A stretch of DNA of 64,000 nt from Palsa-870 sp035937155 (GTDB lineage: Bacteria; Chloroflexota; Dormibacteria; Dormibacterales; Dormibacteraceae): NCBI GenBank assembly GCA_035937155.1, contig DASYVJ010000017.1, positions 28,984-92,983 on the forward strand, read 5' to 3'. The position numbers and the translations under genes are program-made. Within the stretch, counting starts at the first letter, position 1. Each line of letters starts with the position of its first letter. Under the pieces are notes generated by a model that searched no databases, was not told the origin of the DNA, and saw nothing but the letters and a program-made list of their open reading frames with translations. Positions 32,552-40,886 of this stretch are shown here, in pieces.

Positions 32552-33153
32552 GGTTGACCGTGCCGTCAGAGCAGGTCCTTTGCGTGAAGCGGGAAGACAT
32601 GTTTCCCGACGGCGCGTGGCATGGCTTCGTGAGCAAGGACCTCGACCGTCATCAGGTCGTGATTCGCGAGCGCCACTTCTTCAGGCCGCGCGCCGAGGTG
32701 GAGAACGATCCCGCCTACCAGCAGATCATTCCGTACGTCGTGTTCCGGCACGAGTCACGCTACTTTCTGACACACCGGCTGCGGGCCTCTTCTGAGAGGC
32801 GGCTGCGCAAGCAGTACTCGCTCGGCATCGGTGGTCACATCAACCCTGGAGACCTCGAGGCGGGGGACCCGATCCTGGACGGGCTGAAGCGTGAGTGGAG
32901 CGAGGAGGTCGTGTACGACGGCCGCTTCGAGGCACAGCTGCTCGGACTCTTGAACGACGATTCCTCACCGGTTTCAAAGGTGCACCTTGGGGTTGTCTTC
33001 CTCGTCGACGGGGACTCGCCCAACATCTCAATTCGCGAGACCGACAAGCTTGCGGGTGAGCTGCTGACGCTCGACGAGATGCGCATCTACTACCTCGGCA
33101 TGGAGTCGTGGTCGCAGATTGTGTACGACCGCCTGGCCGGAGGCGCATCCTGA
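32548..33153 (+). CDS. Nudix-like hydrolase, degenerate box
   Basis: A 201-residue protein with a Nudix-type fold. The candidate box spans GIGGHINPGD through LKREWSEEVVYDG. The REwxEE helix is kept, but the loop before it is longer and differs from the usual GxxxxxE spacing, so catalysis is uncertain. IIPYVVFRHESRYFLTHRL is a typical Nudix first strand pair. The substrate is unknown. GTGA overlap upstream and CTGA overlap downstream tie it to the operon. Confidence 0.72.
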   Translation: MRLTVPSEQVLCVKREDMFPDGAWHGFVSKDLDRHQVVIRERHFFRPRAEVENDPAYQQIIPYVVFRHESRYFLTHRLRASSERRLRKQYSLGIGGHINPGDLEAGDPILDGLKREWSEEVVYDGRFEAQLLGLLNDDSSPVSKVHLGVVFLVDGDSPNISIRETDKLAGELLTLDEMRIYYLGMESWSQIVYDRLAGGAS

Positions 33154-34046
33154 AGTTCGTTGAGGTCGGAGGCGTGCGCGTGTCAGCCATCGGTTTGGGC
33201 ACATGGCAGTTCGGCTCTCGCGAGTGGGGCTATGGCGCTGAGTACGATCGGAATCAGGCCGCCACCATCGTGCAGCGTGCCCTGGAGCTGGGCGTGAACC
33301 TCATCGACACCGCCGAGGTGTATGGCTTCGGGCGCTCCGAACACATCGTCGGCCAGGCCATCCAAGGGCGTCGCGAGAGCGTCTTTCTTGCTACCAAGAT
33401 CTGGCCGATTGGTCTGCCGTTCATGGTGGGCTGGCGCGCTCGGGCGACCGCGCGGCGGCTCGGGGTCGACCGCATCGACCTTTATCAGCAGCACTGGCCC
33501 AGCCCGCTGTTTCCTCCCCGCGCCACTATGCCGCGCATGAGACGCCTGGTCGAAGAAGGCCTCGTTGGACACGTCGGGGTCAGCAATCACACGCTGCGTG
33601 CGTGGCAGGCGTGCGAAGAAGCGCTCGGCATGCCGGTGCTTTCGAACCAGGTCCTCTTCAGCCTGGCGCATCGCGATCCCGAACGCGACCTGGTGTCGTG
33701 GGCCCAGGAGAAGGGGCGGATCGTCATCGCCTACAGTCCGCTTGGGCAGGGGGCGCTGTCGGGCAAGTACCAGGACTCCGCGCCGAAGAACTTCAGACGA
33801 GTGAGACGGAACTTCACCACTGAAGGCCGGGCACGTCTCGCGCCGGTCATCGCCGCCCTGCGCGAGATCGGCGGCCGGCACGACGCCACACCAGCGCAGG
33901 TCGCCCTCGCGTGGCTGATCCGCAAGCCCAATGTCGTAGCGATCCCTGGCGCTTCAAGCGTGCACCAGCTGGAGGAGAACGCCGCGGCCGCCGATATTGA
34001 GCTGTCCGACGAGGAAGCGTCGCGGCTCGATAGCCTTAGCGCGTGA
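33150..34046 (+). CDS. Aldo/keto reductase
   Basis: A 298-residue NADP-dependent aldo/keto reductase-like TIM barrel. VSAIGLGTWQFGSREWGYG opens the fold. The catalytic Asp and Tyr are in NLIDTAEVYGFGRSE, the Lys is in VFLATKIWP, and the fourth residue lies in DLYQQHWPSPL. The conserved VGVSNHT and AYSPLGQGALSGKY blocks follow. The standard N-terminus (LKFVEVGGVRV) begins at a CTG codon at 33150, six bases after GGAGG and overlapping the previous stop as CTGA. GTG 33174 is the only standard alternative and would delete the first strand. Substrate unknown. Confidence 0.9.
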   Translation: MKFVEVGGVRVSAIGLGTWQFGSREWGYGAEYDRNQAATIVQRALELGVNLIDTAEVYGFGRSEHIVGQAIQGRRESVFLATKIWPIGLPFMVGWRARATARRLGVDRIDLYQQHWPSPLFPPRATMPRMRRLVEEGLVGHVGVSNHTLRAWQACEEALGMPVLSNQVLFSLAHRDPERDLVSWAQEKGRIVIAYSPLGQGALSGKYQDSAPKNFRRVRRNFTTEGRARLAPVIAALREIGGRHDATPAQVALAWLIRKPNVVAIPGASSVHQLEENAAAADIELSDEEASRLDSLSA

Positions 34047-35146
34047 AGCTCAACAGCGTCGAGCTGCGCCGCATACACCTGTCGCTGGTGGCGCCGTTCG
34101 AAACGTCCTTCGGCGTGCAGACCGAGCGCGACGTGCTGCTCGTGAAGGCCATAACTACGGACGGAGAGGGCTGGGGGGAGTGCGTGGCCGGCGAGGAGCC
34201 GACCTATTCATCTGAGTACGTCGATGGTGCGCAGCACGTCCTAATCAAACACCTGCTGCCGCGGCTGCTGGATCAGTCGCGGATCGAGGCAGAGGACGTT
34301 GATCGGCTGCTGCGACCGGTGCATGGACATCAAATGGCGAAGGCGGCGATCGAGATGGCGATCCTCGATGCGCAGCTCCGTGCGCGGGGCGATTCGTTTG
34401 GCAAATACTTCGGGGCGGTGCGCTCCGCAGTGGACTGCGGCGTCTCTGTCGGCATCCATCCTTCCATCCCGGGACTGCTCGAAACCGTTGGCGGCTATCT
34501 CGACCAGGGCTACCGGAGGATCAAGCTGAAGATCAAGCCAGATTGGGACGTCGAGCCGGTGCGGGCGGTGCGCGAGCGTTTCGGTGACGTCCCGCTGCAG
34601 GTGGACGCCAACACCGCGTACTCACTTTCTGACGCTTCGCTTCTTGCCCAGCTCGACGCATTCGACCTGCTGCTGATCGAGCAGCCACTGCCGGAGGAGC
34701 AGGTGCTAGAGCACGCCGAGCTGGCCAGGTCCGTCCGCACACCGATCTGCCTCGACGAGTCGATCACCTCGGCGCAGCTGGCGGCGGACGCGATCCAGTT
34801 GGGCGCATGTCGGATCATCAACATCAAACCCGGCCGCGTGGGCGGCTACCTGGAGGCCCGCAGGATCCACGACGTGTGCGCCGCGCGCGGAGTGCCTGTC
34901 TGGATGGGCGGGATGCTCGAGACGGGGATCGGTCGCGCCGGCAACGTCGCAATGGCGGCGATGCCGAACTTCACGCTACCTGGCGACACCTCCGCGTCGG
35001 ACCGGTACTACCACCGGGACATCACTCAACCTTTCGTCCTGCACGAGGGCCGGCTGAACGTGCCGAGCGGGCCCGGACTTGGTGTCGATGTCGACGTCGA
35101 GTTTCTCGAATCGATCACTCACTGGACGCAGACGGTCGGGGGGTGA
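34043..35146 (+). CDS. menC: o-Succinylbenzoate synthase (enolase superfamily)
   Basis: A 367-residue member of the OSBS/N-acylamino-acid racemase group. The N-terminal capping domain carries SLVAPFETSFGVQTERDVLL. Barrel residues are the KxK pair in RRIKLKIKPDWDV, Asp in VDANTAYSL, Glu in LLIEQPLPEEQ, Asp in CLDESITSA and Lys in INIKPGRVGGY. OSBS works in menaquinone synthesis from chorismate, consistent with the aromatic operon, but no other men gene is present and racemase activity cannot be excluded. GTG start with GTGA overlap. Confidence 0.88.
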   Translation: MKLNSVELRRIHLSLVAPFETSFGVQTERDVLLVKAITTDGEGWGECVAGEEPTYSSEYVDGAQHVLIKHLLPRLLDQSRIEAEDVDRLLRPVHGHQMAKAAIEMAILDAQLRARGDSFGKYFGAVRSAVDCGVSVGIHPSIPGLLETVGGYLDQGYRRIKLKIKPDWDVEPVRAVRERFGDVPLQVDANTAYSLSDASLLAQLDAFDLLLIEQPLPEEQVLEHAELARSVRTPICLDESITSAQLAADAIQLGACRIINIKPGRVGGYLEARRIHDVCAARGVPVWMGGMLETGIGRAGNVAMAAMPNFTLPGDTSASDRYYHRDITQPFVLHEGRLNVPSGPGLGVDVDVEFLESITHWTQTVGG

Positions 35147-35156
35147 ACGACGGTCG

Positions 35157-35395
35157 TTAGCCCTTCCCGCACGGGCCGGCGACGGTCACCTGAGCGCCGG
35201 GCACGCCAATCGAGGGACGCAGTCCGACAGCGGGCTCATGCAAGAGCGCGGGCGCCTCGTGCGTCGGATCGGTGATGCTGAAGCCTGAGAACCAGACCCT
35301 CTCGCCGTCCACGTAGTAGGGGGATACGGGCCACGGGGCCGCGTACGGCCCGACAAAAACGTCGCGGGCGTCGCCCTTGCCCAGGTATGCAGGTC
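35157..35395 (-). pseudogene. Fragment of an unidentified (secreted?) protein, no start codon
   Basis: In the 332-base gap between menC and the phosphoesterase gene, the reverse strand carries an open stretch with protein-like content (for example VGPYAAPWPVSPYYVDGERV and VGLRPSIGVPGAQVTVAGPC) ending at TAA 35157. It has no ATG, GTG or TTG at its beginning and is closed upstream by an in-frame TGA, although a GTG in another frame lies just before. This looks like the C-terminal remnant of a decayed gene, possibly frameshifted. The rest of the gap (35396-35478) shows nothing I recognise. Confidence 0.35.
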
Positions 35396-35478
35396 ACTGG
35401 ACTCCCATCGTTAAGGAGTACGCGTGCGGAGTGGTTTTGGTTTCAGCCCGCCAGGCGTCGCGGCTTCGGAGCCCGGGT

Positions 35479-36357
35479 CTACTGAGCCGTCAGTAGATCG
35501 GTCATCGGAGTGGCCTGCGCTGCCTGGCCAAGGCGGGCCAAACCGAGCTCGTCCTCGATGGTGGCGAGCAGCGAGTAGTGGTCGTACGGACGCGCGCTCT
35601 GGTGTACGAGAGGGTTCGGGTGGATGACGATTGTGAGCACTGAGTTGGCGCTGTCCTCTCCCTCGTCCCACGTGATGATCAGCACGCCGTTGTCCTTCCA
35701 GGCGTTGGAGGCAAGGATCGTAGGGACCGTTTGGGAAAGCCATTGGTCCGCGACCGCGCTGGTGCAGTCGTGTCCGTCGTGGCACAGGTCGGGGGTGATC
35801 CAGGCAAAACGCGGGACGGTGCCTGACATGTCGGCGGCGAACTGGGTGAAGGGAACGACCTGCGACGGGCACGTGCTGCCGTAGTACGCGAACGGGTTGT
35901 GCTTCAAGGCGTACGGGTATGGGCTGTGGAAGCACCCGTTGCTCATGCCCTCCATGTAGGCTCGCCAATCGATTCCGGAATCGGTAAGCTGCGCGCCGAG
36001 GCCGCCGGCGGGCAGGGCGTGGAACCCGTCGTCGGTGATGCCCCACGTGCTGCCGGAAGTGAGCGCGAGATAGTTGGGCAGGCTGGGGTGCGAGACTCCG
36101 TGATAGTCGGTCGCGACCCCATACTGCGCGGCCAGCTGTGACACGTAGCCACTGGCGATCGCCTGGCTGTAGCTGCGGTTCTCCATGACGATCACGAAGA
36201 CATGTGGTGGCGCCGCGACCGGCGACGTCGGTGCGATCGGGCTTGTCTTGATCGGGCTCTGGGATGGGCTGGGCGTCGCCGGCGCCTGGGATGTCGCCCT
36301 GGGTGCGCAGGCAGCGGCGACAACGCACGTGGATAGAACGAGGGCGACCAGACGCAT
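35479..36357 (-). CDS. Secreted phosphoesterase / acid phosphatase-like lipoprotein
   Basis: A 292-residue protein of the alkaline-phosphatase-like phosphoesterase family (AcpA/phospholipase C group). The signal peptide LVALVLSTCVVAAACAP ends in a lipobox Cys, followed by a Pro/Ser/Thr-rich linker. The domain starts with VFVIVMENRSYSQAI (metal Glu and Asn), then GVSHPSLPNYLALTSGS, YMEGM, and metal-binding WITPDLCHDGHDC, IITWDEGEDS and YDHYSLLATIEDELGL. It is probably anchored outside the cell to release phosphate from organic phosphates. It is transcribed away from the epimerase-like gene. Confidence 0.87.
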   Translation of the reverse strand: MRLVALVLSTCVVAAACAPRATSQAPATPSPSQSPIKTSPIAPTSPVAAPPHVFVIVMENRSYSQAIASGYVSQLAAQYGVATDYHGVSHPSLPNYLALTSGSTWGITDDGFHALPAGGLGAQLTDSGIDWRAYMEGMSNGCFHSPYPYALKHNPFAYYGSTCPSQVVPFTQFAADMSGTVPRFAWITPDLCHDGHDCTSAVADQWLSQTVPTILASNAWKDNGVLIITWDEGEDSANSVLTIVIHPNPLVHQSARPYDHYSLLATIEDELGLARLGQAAQATPMTDLLTAQ

Positions 36358-36389
36358 CCCCCACGAGACTACGATCCGAACCTAAAAGG

Positions 36390-37130
36390 ATGCTGAGGGG
36401 TGGCCCGTGGGAGATGGAGATCAAGCCCGAACGGGGCGGGCGGATCACGTCGCTTCGGCTGCGCAGTGAGGAGCTGCTCGAGCAAGGCATCGGCGTCGAC
36501 GACCTGAGCGCCCATGGTTTTGTCGAAGGCGGCGCTCAGGGATGGGACGAGATGGTCCCGAACGTGGACGCGACCGAATCGCTCCCGGATCACGGCGAGG
36601 CGTGGCGACTGCCGTGGACGGTTGGTGCGAGGGCTGACGATTCGGTATCGATGCGCTGCGTCGGGCGTGTGGTGCCCTGGGAGTTAGAACGGAGGATCGA
36701 ACTGGGCGCGACCGGCGTGCGCGTGTGTTACATCTACTCCAATCGCGGGGCCGAGGCGCAGTACGCGTACTGGTGTGCGCATCCGCTGTTTCGGTTCGAG
36801 CAGGGGATGGAGATAGGGCTGCCGGCCGGGGAAGGGTTGGCACAGGTTGCACCCGGGACCAGCACGAAAGTCTTTCTGCCCAGGGGGTCGGTCGATCGGG
36901 TCAGGCTCGGCTGGAGATCGGGCTCAGCGATCGAGCTGGCGTGGGATGCGGGCCTGACTCCATACGTCGCGGTGTGGGTGTGCAACGGGGATCTGGGCGG
37001 CTATCAGCAGATAGCGGTCGAGCCGGCGACGGGGGGAAATGACGGGCCTGATCCGGCGGCACCGCCGCCGTTACTCGAGCCGGGTGAGCAGCTCGCCTGG
37101 TGGTTGGAAGTGCGCGATTGCAGGGCCTGA
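36390..37130 (+). CDS. Aldose 1-epimerase-like (galactose mutarotase fold) protein
   Basis: A 246-residue beta-rich protein with the mutarotase-like layout. EIKPERGGRITSLRLRSEEL resembles the first strands of the fold, and AYWCAHPLFRFEQGMEIGLP contains the HP(Y/L)F-like motif where the catalytic His usually sits. No full set of catalytic residues is certain, so binding or modifying a sugar is only a fold-based inference. ATG 36390 follows AAAAGG and starts the homology; the frame is open further upstream over the divergent phosphoesterase gene, but that part reads as shadow. It converges with the TPR gene. Confidence 0.72.
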   Translation: MLRGGPWEMEIKPERGGRITSLRLRSEELLEQGIGVDDLSAHGFVEGGAQGWDEMVPNVDATESLPDHGEAWRLPWTVGARADDSVSMRCVGRVVPWELERRIELGATGVRVCYIYSNRGAEAQYAYWCAHPLFRFEQGMEIGLPAGEGLAQVAPGTSTKVFLPRGSVDRVRLGWRSGSAIELAWDAGLTPYVAVWVCNGDLGGYQQIAVEPATGGNDGPDPAAPPPLLEPGEQLAWWLEVRDCRA

Positions 37131-37143
37131 CTAGTCGAGTTTG

Positions 37144-37854
37144 TCAGCGCTCGTCGCGCTTCAGCTCCAGCCTCTTGACCTCTTTCATCGGCCACTTCGT
37201 CTGTAGCTTGTAGCCGCGCGCCTCGTTCCAATCGATGATCGCTTGCCACGTGTCGATCGACTCCTCGAGACGCCCCAAGCGCTCGAGCAAGAACGCGCTC
37301 ATGTACAGCGGACCGATGTCGTCGCTGTCCAGCTCGAGCGCCCGACGCCAGTCTGCCAGCGCTCCTTCTGGATCCCGCCGGCTGCGTGCCTCGGCCCGAC
37401 AGTCGATCAGCCTCCTGTCGTTTGGCGCCAGCGCCAGTCCCCGATCGATCACCTCGAGGGCCCGGTCGTACTCGCGCGACGCGAGGTAGGCGGTGGCGAG
37501 GAGACGGTGCTCGCGGACACTCTTTGGTTCGGCGGCCAGCCTGTCCAGGTAGACGCTGATCTCACGATCTACATCCCCGAGCGCCGCGCGAGCCGAGATC
37601 AATTGGTACCTCGGCTTGTCGTCCGCTGGGTCGAGCGCGATGGCGCGCTCGTACTGCGTGATGGCCAGTTTGAGCAGGTCGCGGCCTCTGCACTGAAGCA
37701 GATAGCCGTAGCCGAGGAGGTCGCCGACATCACCGCCGGACGCAGCCGCTTGCTCGTACAGCGGGAGCGCTTCGAGATAGGCCGCTTCGTCGCCGGTCGC
37801 CTCGTATCGCTCCAGCAGATCACTCTTGTCCGGACTTCCCCGCACAACACCCAC
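37144..37854 (-). CDS. Tetratricopeptide-repeat protein
   Basis: A 236-residue, all-helical protein. TPR units are visible as AITQYERAIALDPADDKPRY, LATAYLASREYDRALEVIDR with LALAPNDRRLIDCR, and the pair ALADWRRALELDSDDIGPLY and LLERLGRLEESIDTWQAIID. It has no signal peptide and is probably a cytoplasmic scaffold; its partner is unknown. GTG 37854 is chosen because an earlier start would run into the divergent thrC gene, leaving 15 bases between the two starts; both may be leaderless. Confidence 0.78.
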   Translation of the reverse strand: MGVVRGSPDKSDLLERYEATGDEAAYLEALPLYEQAAASGGDVGDLLGYGYLLQCRGRDLLKLAITQYERAIALDPADDKPRYQLISARAALGDVDREISVYLDRLAAEPKSVREHRLLATAYLASREYDRALEVIDRGLALAPNDRRLIDCRAEARSRRDPEGALADWRRALELDSDDIGPLYMSAFLLERLGRLEESIDTWQAIIDWNEARGYKLQTKWPMKEVKRLELKRDER

Positions 37855-37869
37855 TCTAAACTGAGATAG

Positions 37870-39108
37870 ATGGCCAAGCTCCTTGGGTTGCGCTGTCGCG
37901 AATGTGGGGCCGAATACGAGCTCCAGGCGACTCACGTCTGCGAGATGTGTTTCGGACCCCTGGACGTGGTCTACGACCAGGTAGCCCTGAAGAAGGTGGT
38001 GAGCCGGGAGCGCATCGAGCAAGGTCCCAAGTCGATGTGGCGCTACCGCGACCTGCTTCCGGTCGAGGATTCGGCCCCGGTGGTCACACTTGGCGAGGGG
38101 TTCACTCCTCTTGTCAAAGCTGACAGGTTGGGCGCCGAGCTCGGGCTGCGCAACCTGTACCTGAAGAACGACAGCATGAACCCGACCAACTCCTTCAAGG
38201 ACCGGGTGGTGTCTGTCGCCATCAGCTGGGCGCGATCAAACGGCTTCGAGACCATCGCGTGCGCGTCCACGGGCAACCTGGCCAACGCGGTCGCCGCGTA
38301 CGCCGCCCGGGCCGGCCTGGAATGCTTTGTTTTCATCCCTGTCGATCTCGAGCCCGCAAAGCTCGTCAGCATCGGCGTCTTCGACCCCAACGTGATCGCC
38401 GTTCGCGGCAACTACGACGACGTCAACCGGCTCTGCAGCCAGCTTGTCGAGTCGACGCCGTGGGCCTTCTGCAACATCAATATCCGGCCGTTCTACGCAG
38501 AAGGATCCAAGACGCTCACCTTCGAGACGGCTGAGCAGCTGGGCTGGAAGCTGCCGGACGAGATCATCATCCCGATCGCGAGCGGCTGCCAGTTCGTCCG
38601 CCACCGCCAGGCCGCCAAGGAGCTCGTCGAGTACGGGCTCGTCCGCGAAGATCGGGTCCCGAAGTTCACCGGCGCCCAGGCGCTCGGCTGCGCTCCGGTC
38701 TACAACGCATTCAAATCAGACACACCGGAGCGGGTGCTGCCCGTCAAACCGAACACGATCGCGCGCTCGATCGCCATCGGCAACCCGTCCGACGGCATGT
38801 ACGTCAACCGGATCGCTCTCGAGACGGGCGGCGTGGTCGAAGCCGTCACCGAGGAAGAGATCGTCGACGGGATTCGCCTCCTCGCCCGGACTGAGGGAAT
38901 CTTCACCGAGACCGCGGGTGGCGTCACCATCGGCGTGCTGGCAAAGCTTGCCAAGGCTGGGCGCTGGAATGGCGACGAGGTCGTCGTTGCCTACGTCACC
39001 GGGCACGGCCTCAAGACCGCCGACGTGCTAGCGTCGGCGAACGGCCATTCGCGGCGTGTCGAAATAGAACCGACGCTAAAGTCGTTTCGCGAGAAGGTGA
39101 GTATTTAA
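37870..39108 (+). CDS. thrC: Threonine synthase
   Basis: A PLP enzyme that converts O-phosphohomoserine to threonine. It opens with a zinc-ribbon-like CRECGAEYELQATHVCEMC. The PLP lysine is in NPTNSFKDRVVSVAI, followed by CASTGNLANAVAAYAARAG and PIASGCQFV. The Cys-rich head is common in the archaeal/actinobacterial type. Its 412 residues are normal. ATG 37870 has TAAACT seven bases upstream, so it may be leaderless. The next two genes encode a sulfur-carrier-like protein and a NIL-domain protein, which hints that the cluster also concerns homocysteine/methionine or sulfur transfer. Confidence 0.94.
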   Translation: MAKLLGLRCRECGAEYELQATHVCEMCFGPLDVVYDQVALKKVVSRERIEQGPKSMWRYRDLLPVEDSAPVVTLGEGFTPLVKADRLGAELGLRNLYLKNDSMNPTNSFKDRVVSVAISWARSNGFETIACASTGNLANAVAAYAARAGLECFVFIPVDLEPAKLVSIGVFDPNVIAVRGNYDDVNRLCSQLVESTPWAFCNINIRPFYAEGSKTLTFETAEQLGWKLPDEIIIPIASGCQFVRHRQAAKELVEYGLVREDRVPKFTGAQALGCAPVYNAFKSDTPERVLPVKPNTIARSIAIGNPSDGMYVNRIALETGGVVEAVTEEEIVDGIRLLARTEGIFTETAGGVTIGVLAKLAKAGRWNGDEVVVAYVTGHGLKTADVLASANGHSRRVEIEPTLKSFREKVSI

Positions 39109-39109
39109 G

Positions 39110-39394
39110 ATGCCGCAGTTCCGAATCCCCGGTCCGCTTCGCCGTCTTTCGGACGGCCAGACCACGGTCGACGTCGAGGCGACAGACCTCGCTACGGCAA
39201 TCTCAGCCCTTGACGCGCGGTATCCGGGCTTCAAGGACCGCCTGCTCGACGAGAGCGGCGAGCTGCGCCAGTTCGTCAACGTATATCTGAACGACGAGGA
39301 CGTGCGCCTGGGCTCCGGGCTCAGCGCGAAAGTCGGCGCCAAGGACGAGATCTCGATCGTGCCGGCGGTGGCCGGAGGCTCCTTTCGAGCTTAG
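39110..39394 (+). CDS. ThiS/MoaD/CysO-like beta-grasp sulfur-carrier protein
   Basis: A 94-residue ubiquitin-like protein. FRIPGPLRRLSDGQTTVDVE and LRQFVNVYLNDEDVRLGSGL are typical of the MoaD/CysO branch, and the end reads EISIVPAVAGGSFRA. The Gly-Gly normally needed at the C-terminus for adenylation and thiocarboxylation is followed by four extra residues (SFRA), so trimming by a peptidase would be needed. It lies one base after thrC and before a NIL-domain gene, an arrangement resembling sulfur-carrier-dependent amino acid synthesis. The activating E1-like enzyme is not nearby. Confidence 0.88.
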   Translation: MPQFRIPGPLRRLSDGQTTVDVEATDLATAISALDARYPGFKDRLLDESGELRQFVNVYLNDEDVRLGSGLSAKVGAKDEISIVPAVAGGSFRA

Positions 39395-39404
39395 ACTCCG
39401 CACT

Positions 39405-39644
39405 ATGGGGCGGAGGCGGCTCAAGCTGATCTTCGGGCCGGCCATGGTGAAGGAGCCGGTGATCTACCAGCTCGGCAAACAGTTCGAGCTGGTCACGAAC
39501 ATCCGGCGTGCTGACGTGACGCGCGACCAGGGCTGGGTGCTGCTCGAGGTCAGCGGCGAGGCCGAAGAGCTGGATCGCGGGGTCGCTTACCTCGAATCGC
39601 GTGGGGTTAAGGTCGAGCCTGCGGAGGGAGACCTCGTCGAGTAA
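39405..39644 (+). CDS. NIL-domain protein
   Basis: A 79-residue protein made of one NIL domain, the ferredoxin-like ligand-binding domain first seen at the C-terminus of MetN ATPases. The core is LKLIFGPAMVKEPVIYQLGK, ITN-like VTNIRRADVT and GWVLLEVSGEAEELDRGVAY. In MetN it senses methionine; as a free-standing protein beside a sulfur carrier and thrC it may bind methionine or act in homocysteine synthesis, by inference only. Confidence 0.85.
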   Translation: MGRRRLKLIFGPAMVKEPVIYQLGKQFELVTNIRRADVTRDQGWVLLEVSGEAEELDRGVAYLESRGVKVEPAEGDLVE

Positions 39645-39668
39645 GGTTGGGCTGCTAACGTCGCGCAG

Positions 39669-40886
39669 TTGAAACAGAGCGTGGACGTTGCGATCATCGG
39701 CGGAGGGCAGGCCGGGCTCGCGACCAGCTGGTATCTCAAGCAAGCGAACGTCGACCACGTCGTCCTCGAGGCCGCACGTGTCGCGGAGGCCTGGCGCACA
39801 CGGCGCTGGGACTCGTTCTGCCTCGTCACGCCCAACTGGAGTGTCAAGCTCCCGGGTGCGACGTACGACGGGCCAGACCCTGACGGGTTCATGCCGCTGG
39901 CGGAGCTCATCGACTATTTCCAGTCCTGGGCGGATTCGTTCGATGGGCCCGTGGAGGAGAACAGCCGGGTCAGCTCGGTAGAAGGAGACGGCGGCGAGTT
40001 TCTTCTTACACTGCCGTCAGGAAAGATCAGGGCGCGCTCGGTCGTGGTGGCGTCCGGTGCCTACCAGCGAGCACACCGGCCTGCCGGCTCGGACCAGATT
40101 CCCAAAGACGTGCATCAGATCCTTGCCGAGGAATATCGCAACCCGGCAGCCCTGCCGCCCGGGGCAGTGCTCATCGTCGGCAGCGCGCAGACCGGCTGCC
40201 AGCTCGCCGAAGAGCTGCTCGATTCGGGCCGGACCGTCTACCTGTCTTGCGGGCGATGTGCCTGGACCCGGCGCCGCATCGGAGACCATGACTTCGTGCG
40301 GTGGGCCGCCGATTCCGGGTTCCTCACCCGCTCCTTCGAAACGCTGCCCTCACCTGCAGCGCGATTGATCGGCAACTTGCAAGCGAGCGGCAGTCGCGGC
40401 GGGCATGATCTGCACTACCGCACGCTGCACGCCACTGGCGTCAACCTCGTTGGTCACTATGCCGGCGCGGACGGATCGAAGATCTATTTCGCCGACGACG
40501 TTGCGGCGAGCGTGGATTTTGGTGACGCAAGGATGCGCGACTTCTGGAAGTCCATTGACGCCTGCTGCACCGCGATGGATCGTCCCCTGCCCGACTTCGA
40601 TTGGCCGGAGCCGTTCAGGATCACGACACCGACCGAGCTCGATGTCGACGAAATAGGTCTGGGGACGGTGATCTGGACCAGCGGCTACCGGCCGGACTAT
40701 GGGTGGGTCAAATTCCCGGTCTTCGACGATTTCGGCTTTCCCGTCCAAACAGATGGCCGCACGACCGTGCCAGGCTTGTATTTCATGGGCGTGCACTTCA
40801 TGCGGAATAACAGCTCGACGATCCTGTACGGCGTTGGCGAGGACGCAGAGATCGTCGCGCGGCAGATTGTCGAGGCGCGCTCGTGA
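39669..40886 (+). CDS. FAD/NAD(P)-binding flavoprotein monooxygenase-like oxidoreductase
   Basis: A 405-residue two-dinucleotide-binding-domain flavoprotein. The FAD motif is VAIIGGGQAGLATSWYL, the second Rossmann motif is VLIVGSAQTGCQLAEELLDS, and a late FAD block is WTSGYRPDYGW with VPGLYFMGVHFMRNNSS. It is closest in layout to flavin-containing/Baeyer-Villiger-type monooxygenases and YUCCA-like proteins. The substrate is not readable. TTG 39669 starts the homology. It ends in a 4-base GTGA overlap with mnmA. Confidence 0.88.
   Translation: MKQSVDVAIIGGGQAGLATSWYLKQANVDHVVLEAARVAEAWRTRRWDSFCLVTPNWSVKLPGATYDGPDPDGFMPLAELIDYFQSWADSFDGPVEENSRVSSVEGDGGEFLLTLPSGKIRARSVVVASGAYQRAHRPAGSDQIPKDVHQILAEEYRNPAALPPGAVLIVGSAQTGCQLAEELLDSGRTVYLSCGRCAWTRRRIGDHDFVRWAADSGFLTRSFETLPSPAARLIGNLQASGSRGGHDLHYRTLHATGVNLVGHYAGADGSKIYFADDVAASVDFGDARMRDFWKSIDACCTAMDRPLPDFDWPEPFRITTPTELDVDEIGLGTVIWTSGYRPDYGWVKFPVFDDFGFPVQTDGRTTVPGLYFMGVHFMRNNSSTILYGVGEDAEIVARQIVEARS

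Noticed and set aside
35079..35288. Short forward frame crossing the end of menC
   Set aside because: Arg/Gly-rich shadow of menC and the spacer; no SD and no protein-like pattern.
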